From: UBA4416 sp040387475
Lineage (GTDB): Bacteria; Bacteroidota; Bacteroidia; B-17B0; Aurantibacillaceae
Length of the DNA: 64,000 nucleotides
Assembly (NCBI GenBank): GCA_040387475.1
Contig: JAZKDT010000025.1
Span: 1-64,000, forward strand
Direction: 5' to 3'
Part shown: piece after piece, positions 14,225 to 23,800 of the stretch
Layout: every line of letters begins with the position of its first letter
Position numbering within the stretch: the stretch's first letter is position 1
The notes under the pieces: model-generated
The model's database searches: none
Seen by the model: the letters and a program-made list of their open reading frames with translations, nothing else
Told to the model about the DNA's origin: nothing
Position numbers and translations under genes: made by a program

Positions 14225-15961
14225 TTAATACTCAGCAGAGTTAGCAGGAAACATACGTTTCACAATTAAAGCGGAGGCAGCTTCGCAAAAATCGAGTCCG
14301 GAATAATCGGGATTATAGCCTGAAATATAAGGTACAGCCATCATGTAAATCCGGTCGTTGTAAGCTCCGTAAAAATCAATGATCTGAAAATGGTCATTGA
14401 TGGCAATTCCGGGTACCTGCAGGTAATACTCGTGATCATTCTCTTTTTCTACCTGTTTATGATCATCGGAAAATTCTTTTTCACCTGTAGCCACATCTTT
14501 ATACTTTAATCTCGCCTGGCTCACGGCTTTTTGTTTCACAAGAGATTGAAAGGGAAATTGATTCATTGATAAGTGCAACTGGCCCACGCTATCAATAAAT
14601 GTTTGATAATACACGGCTTGTTTCTTGTGATCATGATCAGTGTAATGATATGTCACGCCCCCTTTTTCTTCAACTTCTACGCGGCTGTCTGATCCCACGG
14701 CTACTATATCCAACACACCGGCAGCGTGCAAGGCCAGTAATTCTTTAGCAGATGTTTGAGGTACAAAAGCAATGACAATCGAAATCAGGTGACCCAGGCT
14801 GTGCTGAAGCCTCTGCATATCTTCGGCCGAAAAGTGCTTGGCAGGGTAATTCATGGAAAAGCTGAGCACGGCCAGCATTTCTTTCCAGTAAATAGATTCA
14901 TGACGACGGATTGATTTCTCTGCCTCTTTAAATTCGGCCAGAAATAAAACAAAAGGAGCCAGGCGTTCTCGTAATTCCATCATCTCCTCTACAAACGATT
15001 CAATGTTCATGTGTTTAATCCGTAGATAAAATTCGGGATCCTTGTCTTTAAACACCTCTTTAAAGGCTTTTTCAAATACAAAATCTAAAGACAAGAAGCC
15101 TCCGTTGTCAGCCATATTTTCAGCGATGAGTTCGGGTGTGAGTTGCGAATGATTGGATAAATGCGAATCTTCCAAATGGAACCGGATCGCGGGTAACATG
15201 CCACTGCGCGAGTGCATCACCATTTTAAAATCCGGACTTTTTTCTGACAGATGGTAAGAAAGCATACCGTTATGATCTTTTTCAAAGGTACCGTTGTGGC
15301 GCGATAACGTTCTGATAGCGTCAATGGCAGTTAACGAAGATCCGCGGATAGCTACTGCATGGTTGAGCTGCAAGGCAAGCTTTGATGGTGGGTAAGGCGA
15401 GTCAAAATAACCTTTGCTGCGAGATTCCTCTTTTACAGGCCAATGATGACCGGTACAAATGACACAGGCATCAAACGTCAGGATGCCGCTTTGATCGGTT
15501 TGAATATCCACTTCGTTTTTTTCAGGATGATCAATGATGTCCAGTACGCGGTGGTTAAGATGCACCTGTACCTTTATGCCGGCTTCTTTAGCCTGCTTCA
15601 ACAATAAAGTAAACTGGCCGGCCAGGTACTGGCCAAAGAACAACCTGGGTAAAACTTTGTATTCGTTAAAACTGTGAGGATCTATTTCATGGCTATTTAA
15701 TAGTCCGGCCGGGGCGTTATAAATCCATTCATGTATGGGCGTTACAATTTGTGGAATTTCGTTATCCGACACATTGGTAACGTGTTCGTGATTGGCGCCG
15801 GCTTTACTGTAGGGCATACCTGCACCCAATAGGCCTGTTTTTTCAAAAATGTGTATTTCAATATCCACGCGCTTGCTTTCCAAAAGGCGTTTTAGCATAA
15901 ATAAGCTACTGGGCCCACCTCCTAAAATTGCAATGTGTTTCATGGTCTTCTCATTGCTCAT
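14225..15961 (-). CDS. FAD/NAD(P)-binding protein, FAD-NAD(P)-binding (PF13454-like) family
   Basis: This 578-residue flavoprotein begins with a Rossmann dinucleotide-binding motif (HIAILGGGPSSLFMLKRLL), followed by an acidic residue at the end of the second strand (IHIFEK). Further family features are GMPYSKAG, HVTNVSDN, the ACVICTGHHWPV segment and a second glycine-rich turn AIRGSSLTAIDAIRTL. The family (YdhS/HI0933-like) is thought to be an oxidoreductase of unknown substrate. There is no signal peptide, so it should be cytoplasmic. The ATG at 15961 is used; an internal ATG at 15943 lies just before the Rossmann strand and is an alternative. The EVE-like pseudogene follows it by 34 bp and may share its transcript. 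Confidence 0.85.
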   Translation of the reverse strand: MSNEKTMKHIAILGGGPSSLFMLKRLLESKRVDIEIHIFEKTGLLGAGMPYSKAGANHEHVTNVSDNEIPQIVTPIHEWIYNAPAGLLNSHEIDPHSFNEYKVLPRLFFGQYLAGQFTLLLKQAKEAGIKVQVHLNHRVLDIIDHPEKNEVDIQTDQSGILTFDACVICTGHHWPVKEESRSKGYFDSPYPPSKLALQLNHAVAIRGSSLTAIDAIRTLSRHNGTFEKDHNGMLSYHLSEKSPDFKMVMHSRSGMLPAIRFHLEDSHLSNHSQLTPELIAENMADNGGFLSLDFVFEKAFKEVFKDKDPEFYLRIKHMNIESFVEEMMELRERLAPFVLFLAEFKEAEKSIRRHESIYWKEMLAVLSFSMNYPAKHFSAEDMQRLQHSLGHLISIVIAFVPQTSAKELLALHAAGVLDIVAVGSDSRVEVEEKGGVTYHYTDHDHKKQAVYYQTFIDSVGQLHLSMNQFPFQSLVKQKAVSQARLKYKDVATGEKEFSDDHKQVEKENDHEYYLQVPGIAINDHFQIIDFYGAYNDRIYMMAVPYISGYNPDYSGLDFCEAASALIVKRMFPANSAEY

Positions 15962-16125
15962 AGTTGGATTCGGTTCTATTAAATATAAACACTTTTGCTT
16001 TATAAAAGTTTAGAAGGAATTTATTTTGATAGGCCTTGTGTGAAGAAGATGTACTTTCGCCCATCGGGTCAGGATTTAGTCAACTCTTTTACCGAAACGC
16101 AATTCATTCTGCGCCCGTAATTACT

Positions 16126-16158
16126 GGAGGTAGCTAAACGGAGTCGAAGCTATCCTCC
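16126..16158. repeat. REP-like palindrome overlapping the mutS stop codon
   Basis: GGAGGTAGCT pairs with AGCTATCCTCC (one bulge) around AAACGGAGTCGA. Read on the minus strand, its first arm encodes the last MutS codons (Gly-Gly-stop), so the element is fused to the 3' end of the gene. Confidence 0.65.
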
Positions 16159-18813
16159 GATAAGGCGTTTGATATCATTGAGCTTCATTAAAGCCTCAAC
16201 AGGAGTTAAGGTATTAATATCGGTTTTAATGAGCTCATCTTTTACCTGTTCTAAAACGGGATCGTTGAGTTGGAAAAAGCTTAATTGATAGTCGTTTTTA
16301 GAGTTGCTGACTTTTGGATTGGCATTTGCCGTTAGCACCGCGCCGGTAGAAATGCCGTCATTTGTTATTTCCAATTCGGTGAGTTCGAGCTCGTGATCTT
16401 TCTCCAGTTTTTTCAGGATATCATTGGCGCGGTCAACCACCTGCTTAGGCATGCCGGCCATACGGGCTACATGTATCCCGAAACTGTGTTCACTACCACC
16501 TTCCTGTAATTTACGCAGGAAAATAATTTTATTATTGAGTTCTTTCACCGACACATTAAAATTCTTAATACGTGGAAAGTAAGTGGTCATTTCATTGAGT
16601 TCGTGGTAGTGCGTGGCAAATAAGGTCTTCGCACGATTTTTAGGCTGCGAATGAATGTATTCGGCAATGGCCCAGGCAATAGAAATACCATCATAGGTTG
16701 AGGTACCACGTCCGATCTCATCCAGTAAAATCAAACTGCGGTCGCTCAGGTTATTTAAAATACTGGCGGTTTCGTTCATCTCCACCATAAAAGTAGATTC
16801 GCCCGAAGAAATATTATCACTGGCACCCACACGCGTAAAGATTTTATCCACGATGCCGATCTCTGCACTCTTTGCCGGAACATAACAGCCAATTTGCGCC
16901 ATTAAGGTTATTAAAGCAACCTGCCTTAATAATGCCGATTTACCACTCATGTTGGGCCCGGTGATCATCATAACCTGTTGTGTATCATTATCCAGGTACA
17001 CGGAGTTACTTACGTAATCGGTACCGATGGGTAATTGTTTTTCAATAACGGGGTGACGGCCATCAACAATATTAATGCCGTATTCGTTGGTTAACGTTGG
17101 TCGCACATAAAAATTATCTTTCGCCAGTTTGGCAAAAGATAACAGGCAATCTAATCGCGAAATTAAAGATGCATTTAACTGAATAGGAATAATGTAATCT
17201 ATCAGGTCGCGCACTAAAGCTTCATATAAGGTTTGTTCGAGTACCGCAATTTTATCTTCGGCCCCTAATATTTTTTCTTCGTAAATTTTGAGTTCAGGTG
17301 TTATATAACGCTCTGCCGTGGTTAAAGTTTGCTTACGAATCCAGTCGGCGGGTACTTTATCTTTATGCACGTTGGTTACCTCCAGATAATAACCAAACAC
17401 GTTATTGTAAGAAACTTTTAATGAAGAAATGCCGGTTCGTTCTACTTCACGCTGCTGGATCTGCAATAGATAATCTTTACCCGTAAACGCAATGGCGCGT
17501 AATTCATCCAGTTCAGCGTTCACGCCTTTACTGATCACATTTCCTTTGTTTAATAGTACGGGAGCTTCTTCGTTTAATTCGTTTTGTAAGCGGTCGCGCA
17601 TTAACAAACATGGATTTAATTGTTCCGCTATTTTTTGCAGCGAATGATTTTCGCAAACACTTGTTACGCCTTTGATAGATTCAATTAAACTTAAAGCCCG
17701 TTTAAGTTGGACTAACTCACGCGGATTTATTTTTCCGGCTGCTACTTTGGATATCAAACGTTCCAAATCACCTATTTCTTTAAATTGAGCGATCAGGTCG
17801 TTTTGTAGGGAGCTATTAACCATAAAATAATTCACAACCTCTAAACGCTCATTGATCAGATCTAATTGTTTCAGAGGCAATGCGAGCCAGCGTTTCAATA
17901 AACGGGAACCCATCGGTGTTACGGTGGTATCAATAATATCTATCAGGCATTTGCCGTTATCGTGGCTGCTCCCAAACAATTCCAGATTGCGAACTGTAAA
18001 TCTGTCCAACCACACATACTGATCTTCTTCAACTCTACTAACCGCCGTAATGTGTTGCAAACGATCATGCTTCGTCTCGCCGAGGTAATGTAAAATGGCA
18101 CCGCAGGAGTGAATCGCTAAATTCAAATGTTCGATACCAAAACCTTTTAAAGAACTGGTTCCAAATTGTTTGGTGAGGGCTTCATAGCCAAAATCGCGGG
18201 TAAAGGCCCAGTCATCTAAACCAAACGTGTAAAAACGATCGCCAATTAAATTTAATAAGGTTTGACGTTTGTTACGTTCAAATAATATTTCGTTGGGCTT
18301 AAAGCTTTGGATCAGTTTTTCAATATAGGTGAAAGATCCTTCGGCTACTAAAAATTCACCGGTTGATACATCTAAAAACGACACACCGGCATGCTCTTTA
18401 TCCAGGTGAATACTCGCTAAAAAATTATTACTGCGGTGTTCCAGTACCTTATCATTAAAACTCACCCCAGGAGTTACTAATTCCGTTACGCCCCGTTTTA
18501 CAATGGTTTTGGTGAGTTTAGGGTCTTCCAGCTGATCACAAATAGCTACCCGGTAACCGGCACGAACCAGTTTAGGTAAATACGTATCTACACTGTGGTG
18601 CGGAAAACCCGCCAGCTCAATATGTGAGCCTGAACCGTTTGCCCGTTTGGTTAGCGTAATGCCTAAGATTTGAGAAGCTTTAATAGCATCTTCGCCAAAA
18701 GTTTCGTAAAAATCACCAACTCTGAATAATAAAATAGCATCAGGATATTTTCCTTTGATGTCGTTATATTGTTTCATTAAGGGTGTTTCTTTTACTTCCG
18801 TTGTCTTTGCCAT
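16150..18813 (-). CDS. mutS: DNA mismatch repair protein MutS
   Basis: The 887-residue protein finds mismatches and recruits MutL. The mismatch-reading Phe-X-Glu is present (F35-Y-E37 in GDFYETF). The ATPase domain has Walker A GPNMSGKS (619-626), the LLDEIGRGTSTYDG Walker B/signature segment and FATHYHEL. Connector, lever and clamp regions lie between. Length and order match MutS1, not MutS2 (no Smr domain). It stands alone on the minus strand; a TATCTTTA box about 20 bp upstream of the ATG resembles a -7 element, without a clear -33. The 3' end coincides with a REP-like palindrome that supplies the last codons. Confidence 0.98.
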   Translation of the reverse strand: MAKTTEVKETPLMKQYNDIKGKYPDAILLFRVGDFYETFGEDAIKASQILGITLTKRANGSGSHIELAGFPHHSVDTYLPKLVRAGYRVAICDQLEDPKLTKTIVKRGVTELVTPGVSFNDKVLEHRSNNFLASIHLDKEHAGVSFLDVSTGEFLVAEGSFTYIEKLIQSFKPNEILFERNKRQTLLNLIGDRFYTFGLDDWAFTRDFGYEALTKQFGTSSLKGFGIEHLNLAIHSCGAILHYLGETKHDRLQHITAVSRVEEDQYVWLDRFTVRNLELFGSSHDNGKCLIDIIDTTVTPMGSRLLKRWLALPLKQLDLINERLEVVNYFMVNSSLQNDLIAQFKEIGDLERLISKVAAGKINPRELVQLKRALSLIESIKGVTSVCENHSLQKIAEQLNPCLLMRDRLQNELNEEAPVLLNKGNVISKGVNAELDELRAIAFTGKDYLLQIQQREVERTGISSLKVSYNNVFGYYLEVTNVHKDKVPADWIRKQTLTTAERYITPELKIYEEKILGAEDKIAVLEQTLYEALVRDLIDYIIPIQLNASLISRLDCLLSFAKLAKDNFYVRPTLTNEYGINIVDGRHPVIEKQLPIGTDYVSNSVYLDNDTQQVMMITGPNMSGKSALLRQVALITLMAQIGCYVPAKSAEIGIVDKIFTRVGASDNISSGESTFMVEMNETASILNNLSDRSLILLDEIGRGTSTYDGISIAWAIAEYIHSQPKNRAKTLFATHYHELNEMTTYFPRIKNFNVSVKELNNKIIFLRKLQEGGSEHSFGIHVARMAGMPKQVVDRANDILKKLEKDHELELTELEITNDGISTGAVLTANANPKVSNSKNDYQLSFFQLNDPVLEQVKDELIKTDINTLTPVEALMKLNDIKRLIGG

Positions 18814-18952
18814 AATCTTAGAGGGTTAAAGATACAGCATCAGGGCACTGAGCCTGAATTTAATTTTTAACAGAATTACCAGGATTGTTAACATTGTTTT
18901 TATCCACCTGTGAAGGAAGAGGGAGGAATTGTGAATGGTTATATAAAAAGTG

Positions 18953-19240
18953 ATAAAAAATATTTGGGCGTGCCCCTCCAAAGAGGCGGTCGGGTCGGGC
19001 TTTCCGTTTCAAGTCCTCGCCATTCGTCCCTCATGGCTGTGGGCTTTCCACTACAATCCCTCACGCGGGCTTGCGTTTCAAAATTCTGAGTTTAAGTTTC
19101 AAACAGGCATCGTACTCACGTGAGGGATGCCCCGAAGGGGTGCAACAAGCGAAAATCCTTTTTGCGGGTCACTGAGCGGAGCCGAAGTGCGGCAAAAAGA
19201 TTGCAGCGACAGCCCGACCCTTACGGACACCCCCGCATAC
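18953..19240. repeat. Inverted pair of a Bacteroidota-type dispersed repeat
   Basis: This mostly gene-free stretch before the GreA-like gene carries two divergent copies of one element. The left copy (about 18960-19073) reads GGGCGTGCCCCTCC, GGTCGGGCTTTCCG and CAATCCCTCACGC. The right copy (about 19118-19225) reads GTGAGGGAT, AAAATCCTTTTTGC, CAAAAAGATTGCAGCG and AGCCCGACCC, as an inverted arm. A third copy lies at 37296-37395. A REP-like palindrome sits inside the right copy at 19170-19189. Confidence 0.7.
19170..19189. repeat. REP-like palindrome with CACT/AGTG arms
   Basis: CACTGAGCGGAGCCGAAGTG keeps the conserved core but has arms CACT/AGTG in place of GGC/GCC, a compensatory change. It forms the loop of a larger hairpin with CTTTTTGC and GCAAAAAG. 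Confidence 0.65.
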
Positions 19241-19278
19241 TAATAATAATAATTAAACAAAAAATCCCATCTTTAACC

Positions 19279-19725
19279 GTGCAAAAGCAACAACTCATAC
19301 AAGCCTGCAGAGATTATTTTGAAAATAAAATAATCTCGCTAAACACCATCATCAGAGAAGTTACCGAATCCTCCAATGCTGAAAGCAAAAGCTCGGCCGG
19401 CGATAAGCATGAAACTTCAAAAGCAATGATGCAGCTGGAAATTGAAAAGCTGGGGAATCAATTAAAAGAAGCCGAAGAGCAATTAAAAGAATTTGAAAAG
19501 ATCAATTTTAATAAAGTCTTTCAAACGATAGAGCAGGGAAGTTTGGTAGAAACGGATAAAGGCTATTTTTTTATTGCGGGTTCGGCAGGGAAGTTAATTA
19601 TTGAAGAAGAAACTGTTTTTGTTATCTCTGACAGATCGCCTTTATCGCTGGCATTTAAAAACAAGAAAACTACCGAACAAGTCATGTTCAATAACACGCA
19701 GTATCTGATAAAAGGAATTCAGTAA
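19279..19725 (+). CDS. GreA/GreB-like C-terminal domain protein with coiled coil
   Basis: The frame is open from 19120, but the upstream part translates repeat DNA; the likely start is GTG at 19279, giving 148 residues from MQKQQLIQACRDYF. Residues about 45-80 form a coiled coil (MQLEIEKLGNQLKEAEEQLKEFEK). Residues about 85-148 resemble the C-terminal FKBP-like domain of transcript-cleavage factors (GSLVETDKGYFFI, GKLIIEEETVFVISDRSPLSLAF). Such proteins are often mislabelled 3-oxoacyl-ACP synthase in databases. A role at RNA polymerase is possible but unproven. It faces the lipase gene, with only 2 bp between the stop codons. Confidence 0.7.
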   Translation: MQKQQLIQACRDYFENKIISLNTIIREVTESSNAESKSSAGDKHETSKAMMQLEIEKLGNQLKEAEEQLKEFEKINFNKVFQTIEQGSLVETDKGYFFIAGSAGKLIIEEETVFVISDRSPLSLAFKNKKTTEQVMFNNTQYLIKGIQ

Positions 19726-19727
19726 AC

Positions 19728-20828
19728 TTATTTATCGGGTAGCTGATTGGCCAGATATAAATAAGGTGCCGTAAAATGATGCGTCCAGATATTGGTGGTC
19801 ACTTTAGGAAATTGTGTGTAGTAATCCTCTTTGGCAAATAACAGAACCGTGTTACCTGTTCTCACATAATTATTGCAGGGTACATAATCGGGTGCTTCAA
19901 ACTCCGGGATCAGTTTTTTTACAGACTTTGAGGCCATCTTGCCGAGGTATAATTCATATTTGCGCTGGGCCTTTAATCCCGGTTTAGTCAATTTTCGGTA
20001 CACATGTTTGGCAACCACTTTGCCAGCACCTTTTTGTTTTTTGATCATCGGGTCAGCGATCAAAAAAAAGTTGGTATAATTAAAATCATTTTTAGTCTGA
20101 ATGGAGAAGGGGACTTCCGGCACCCAGTCGGCCGTATTAATAACATTATATCCCCAGCCATCCTTTGTAAGGTTTTCATAGGCATAAGCATAATATAAAT
20201 TGCCAGGTTTGGGCCCGGCGCTGCAGTACGTTTTAAAGCGAATGTCGTTTCCTATTTTACCTTCGGTTTTTAAACGTTCCAGATGCGAAGTCAGCAAAAA
20301 GCATATAGCACCGCCCTGGCTGTGTCCCATAATAAGAAACTCCTTAATGCCTGCTTTGTAACAGGAATCAATTTTGGGACGCATGTCGCGGCTAATGTAA
20401 GCGGCTGAAATTAGCCAGCCGATGTGTACATTTGCTTTATCATCATCCGCTAAATGATAATGGAACTTAAAATTGGTTTCAAGGTTCAACGTTCCTTTGG
20501 CGGGCACCATAGCGGCATATAAATTAGATAGCCAGCTAACAGGATCGGCGACCGTGCCACGCACGCTTAATACGGCCACATTATTATCTTTGATCCACAG
20601 ATCCCACACGTTGGCAATACCAATAACAGGAGAGCGGTAAACGAATTTTGAAACAGCCGGTTTGGCGATAAGAGTATCATTCGGCCATTTATCCAGGTCA
20701 ACATGTTGTTTTTGCATGATCTTCAACAGTTCTATATATTCTGCTTTATCAAAGCCTGGTTTCAGGACCTGGGCATTTAAGAATTGCCCGGCAAAAAAGA
20801 CGCAGAAGATAATGGTAAATGTTTTCAT
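19728..20828 (-). CDS. Secreted class 3-type lipase/esterase
   Basis: The frame is open from 20846, but the ATG at 20828 gives a clean signal peptide (MKTFTIIFCVFFAGQFLNAQ) and 366 residues. The alpha/beta-hydrolase nucleophile elbow GHSQGG places the catalytic Ser at about 170. Later segments supply candidate Asp (NTADWVPEVPF) and His (IWTHHFTAPYLY). The early VLSVRGT segment fits the oxyanion strand of fungal-type class 3 lipases. It acts outside the cytoplasm on an unknown lipid or ester. It follows the large SprB adhesin gene by 56 bp on the same strand, and no terminator is visible between them, so readthrough is possible. Confidence 0.82.
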   Translation of the reverse strand: MKTFTIIFCVFFAGQFLNAQVLKPGFDKAEYIELLKIMQKQHVDLDKWPNDTLIAKPAVSKFVYRSPVIGIANVWDLWIKDNNVAVLSVRGTVADPVSWLSNLYAAMVPAKGTLNLETNFKFHYHLADDDKANVHIGWLISAAYISRDMRPKIDSCYKAGIKEFLIMGHSQGGAICFLLTSHLERLKTEGKIGNDIRFKTYCSAGPKPGNLYYAYAYENLTKDGWGYNVINTADWVPEVPFSIQTKNDFNYTNFFLIADPMIKKQKGAGKVVAKHVYRKLTKPGLKAQRKYELYLGKMASKSVKKLIPEFEAPDYVPCNNYVRTGNTVLLFAKEDYYTQFPKVTTNIWTHHFTAPYLYLANQLPDK

Positions 20829-20884
20829 AAAGATAGTTTGATCCAAATATAACGTAATTAGAGTAAAATACTCTTCAATTAAAT

Positions 20885-23800
20885 CTACTTACTCAAAACA
20901 ACTCTCTTGATCGAACTCTGTTTATCTGAAATGATCTTTACAAAGTAAACACCATTCGACAATTTACTGATGTCTAAAGTTTTTTGATTAGCGATGGCGT
21001 TCTCTTCATAAACTATTTGTCCGAAAGAATTGATCACTTCTATTCTCAATTTCGTGTCAGCAGTAATGCTGTTATTGATCATATTCAAAATCCCTGAACT
21101 TGGGTTTGGGTAAACCAACCACTGATCAATAGACGAGTTTTGAGATTGAATGCCGGTGATGGTTTCAATGGTATTAATGGCTGTATTAGTAACAACAGGA
21201 GCATTAAAATCAAAATAAATATGCGCGGTATTTTTTATCTGCGTGCCCGGAGCATTGTTGTTGGTTCTTTTAATGCGGTAATGGATGTAACCGTGACTGC
21301 CGGGTTCGTAGCTGTTACTATCCGGCAACATAATGTTGTTGAATTTCCAGCGTAATACGTTTCCATTCATCACATCCATATTATAATTGTGACTTGATCC
21401 CAACATCTCAAATGTGTTGATGTCAACGTTTGGTGATAGGGTATCTTTCACAACAATATTTACAGCCGGACCATTACCCGTATTTTGAAAACGAATTAAA
21501 TAGGTCAACTCAGTTTCTGTAGCAGTAATGTAACCGTTAGGTCCAACACCAGCCGGACTTGCTGTTTTATCATTAGGATCGAAGGAACCTGTAACAAAGC
21601 GGCTATAACACGTCGTATTGTTTGCATAATTTAAATCGGTTACAGTAGGTTGCGCCCACATGCAGGTAGAAAACGTACTTCCTAATAGAGTGGTTAAAGG
21701 CGTTGTAAAATCCACATAAAAATTCACATTCCAGCCCACGTAATTAATGTTTGTGAAGTTCCAAATGATCGTATCACCCGAAATTGTGTAAGTGCTTGGG
21801 AACACATTGGTGATATTAGGGATAAAAGCTGTAGGTAATGTTACTTTTAACAATCCATTGGCATTAAAGGTATTGTAGTTATGCAGTGGGTAGTTTACAC
21901 GACATACAAATCCCGGGACTATTCCGCCATTTGTTACTGATACATATAGATCAGGCTGAGCCGGTGGAATATATGCTCTGACAAAATTTTGATTGATAGA
22001 GTTTGGTGTTCCGGTGCTTAAGGTTGCTATTAATGTATTAGTACCACAGGTAGCCTGCATGTTGAACGTATTTGTAGTTGCAGTAAGAGAGTAGGTTCCA
22101 AATGGGACGTTATAAAAATAATAGTCGCCATTATAATTTGTATAAGCCAATCTGTTTCCCGGGTTAGCAATAACCTGGATGCCGTAAAGTCCATTGTCAC
22201 CACTGTTTTTTGTACAATCGCTATTATTATCAATGAATACATTTCCGGAAAGCAGTCCACAATTGCTGTTATCAAAATGAACCGTATCGGTTAACATTAA
22301 ACAATTCAGGGAAGCATCAAATACAGCCACTGAATATACTCCTGAGTTTAAATTCATCATATCCTCTGTGGTAGCTCCGTTACTCCATTGATACGTGTAC
22401 GGGCCCGTATTAGAGCCTGTTACGAACAGATCAATAGCGCCATCTCCTGTTTGAAGACATGTTTCGCTATAGGAGGTTGAGCTTAAGGTGGCATTAGGAA
22501 TTGAATTTATGCTAACATTGGTGATAGTTACTGTCTGCGTATATGTACAGCCATTAGTGGTTGTTGCATCCAATGTGTAGGTTCCTGCACACAAACCGTT
22601 TATTAAAGCAGAGTTCTGTAAGCCTGGTTGCCATAAAAAGGATACGATGACTCCGCCGCCGCTTACACTGGCGGTAGCGGCACCATTGCAAGTACTTCCA
22701 CAGCTAACATTAGAATGAGTGATGGAGATGGTTGCTGTGGGTTGTTGTAAAATATTTACACTTGCTGAAGCAGAGCATCCATTGGCATCTGTTACTAAAC
22801 AGGTGTATGTACCCGGACACAAACCGTTAACACTTTGTACTACCTGTGGGCCCGGTGAATTCCATACAAATGAATATCCAGGAGTTCCTCCGTTTACAAA
22901 GGTAGTGGCACTACCATTGCAGTTGGAAGAACAGGAATTACCAAAGTTGGCGATTCCGGCAATTAATTGCGTTGGTTGGGTTATGTTAACGCTTGCAGTG
23001 CCCACGCAACCGGCGGCATCTGTTACAGTTAAACCATAGAGTCCTGCAGATGCATTTGAAATGTAAGAGAGCGAGCCACCCAGGCTTGTCCATGAATAGT
23101 TGTAAGGTGAAGTCCCTCCGGTCACTGAAGTTATTGCTGCTCCGGTATTTTGTCCGAAACATGGAATATTTGTCTGGCTTGTTATGGAAACTGCAGGCCC
23201 TGCAATATCGTTTACCAAACCACTTGATACTGCTGAACAACCAATCAGATCGGTTACAGTAAAAGAATATGCTCCGGCCGGAACATTATTATTACACGAT
23301 GTAGAGGCACCGTTACTCCACTGGTAAGAAATGGCGCCTGCACCACCTGTAACTGCGGCACAAACGGCGCCGTTAGCTTGCCCGCAATTAGAATTAGTTG
23401 ATGTTATAGCTGCTGTAAGGGGGCTTGGCTGTGTAATGCTAATTCCGGAAACAAATATGCAGTTATTAGCGTCGGTAATGGTAATTGTTTGTGTCCCCGC
23501 ACATTGGGCAGGGTTTAACGACATACATGGTCCGGTATTAGTGACAAAGGAATAAACAGGAGTGCCGCCGGTAGCTGAAATATTAAAAATACCATCACAA
23601 GCGCCTGCACAGGAAACGTTAGTAGTGGTAATTGTTGCCATCAACTGCGGTGGTTCGGTTACGGTTACTGTTTTTGTGATCGAACATCCGTTAGCGTCCG
23701 TTACGATCACCGAATAAGTTCCTGCCCAAACATTAGTTATAGTTGAAAGGCTTGATCCTATGGATGGCCACACATACGTATAAGGTGCAGTTCCGCCTAT

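Noticed and set aside
19120..19278. N-terminal extension of the GreA/GreB-like gene
   Set aside because: The extension encodes the dispersed repeat and the REP-like palindrome, with no protein-like pattern. The GTG at 19279 fits better.
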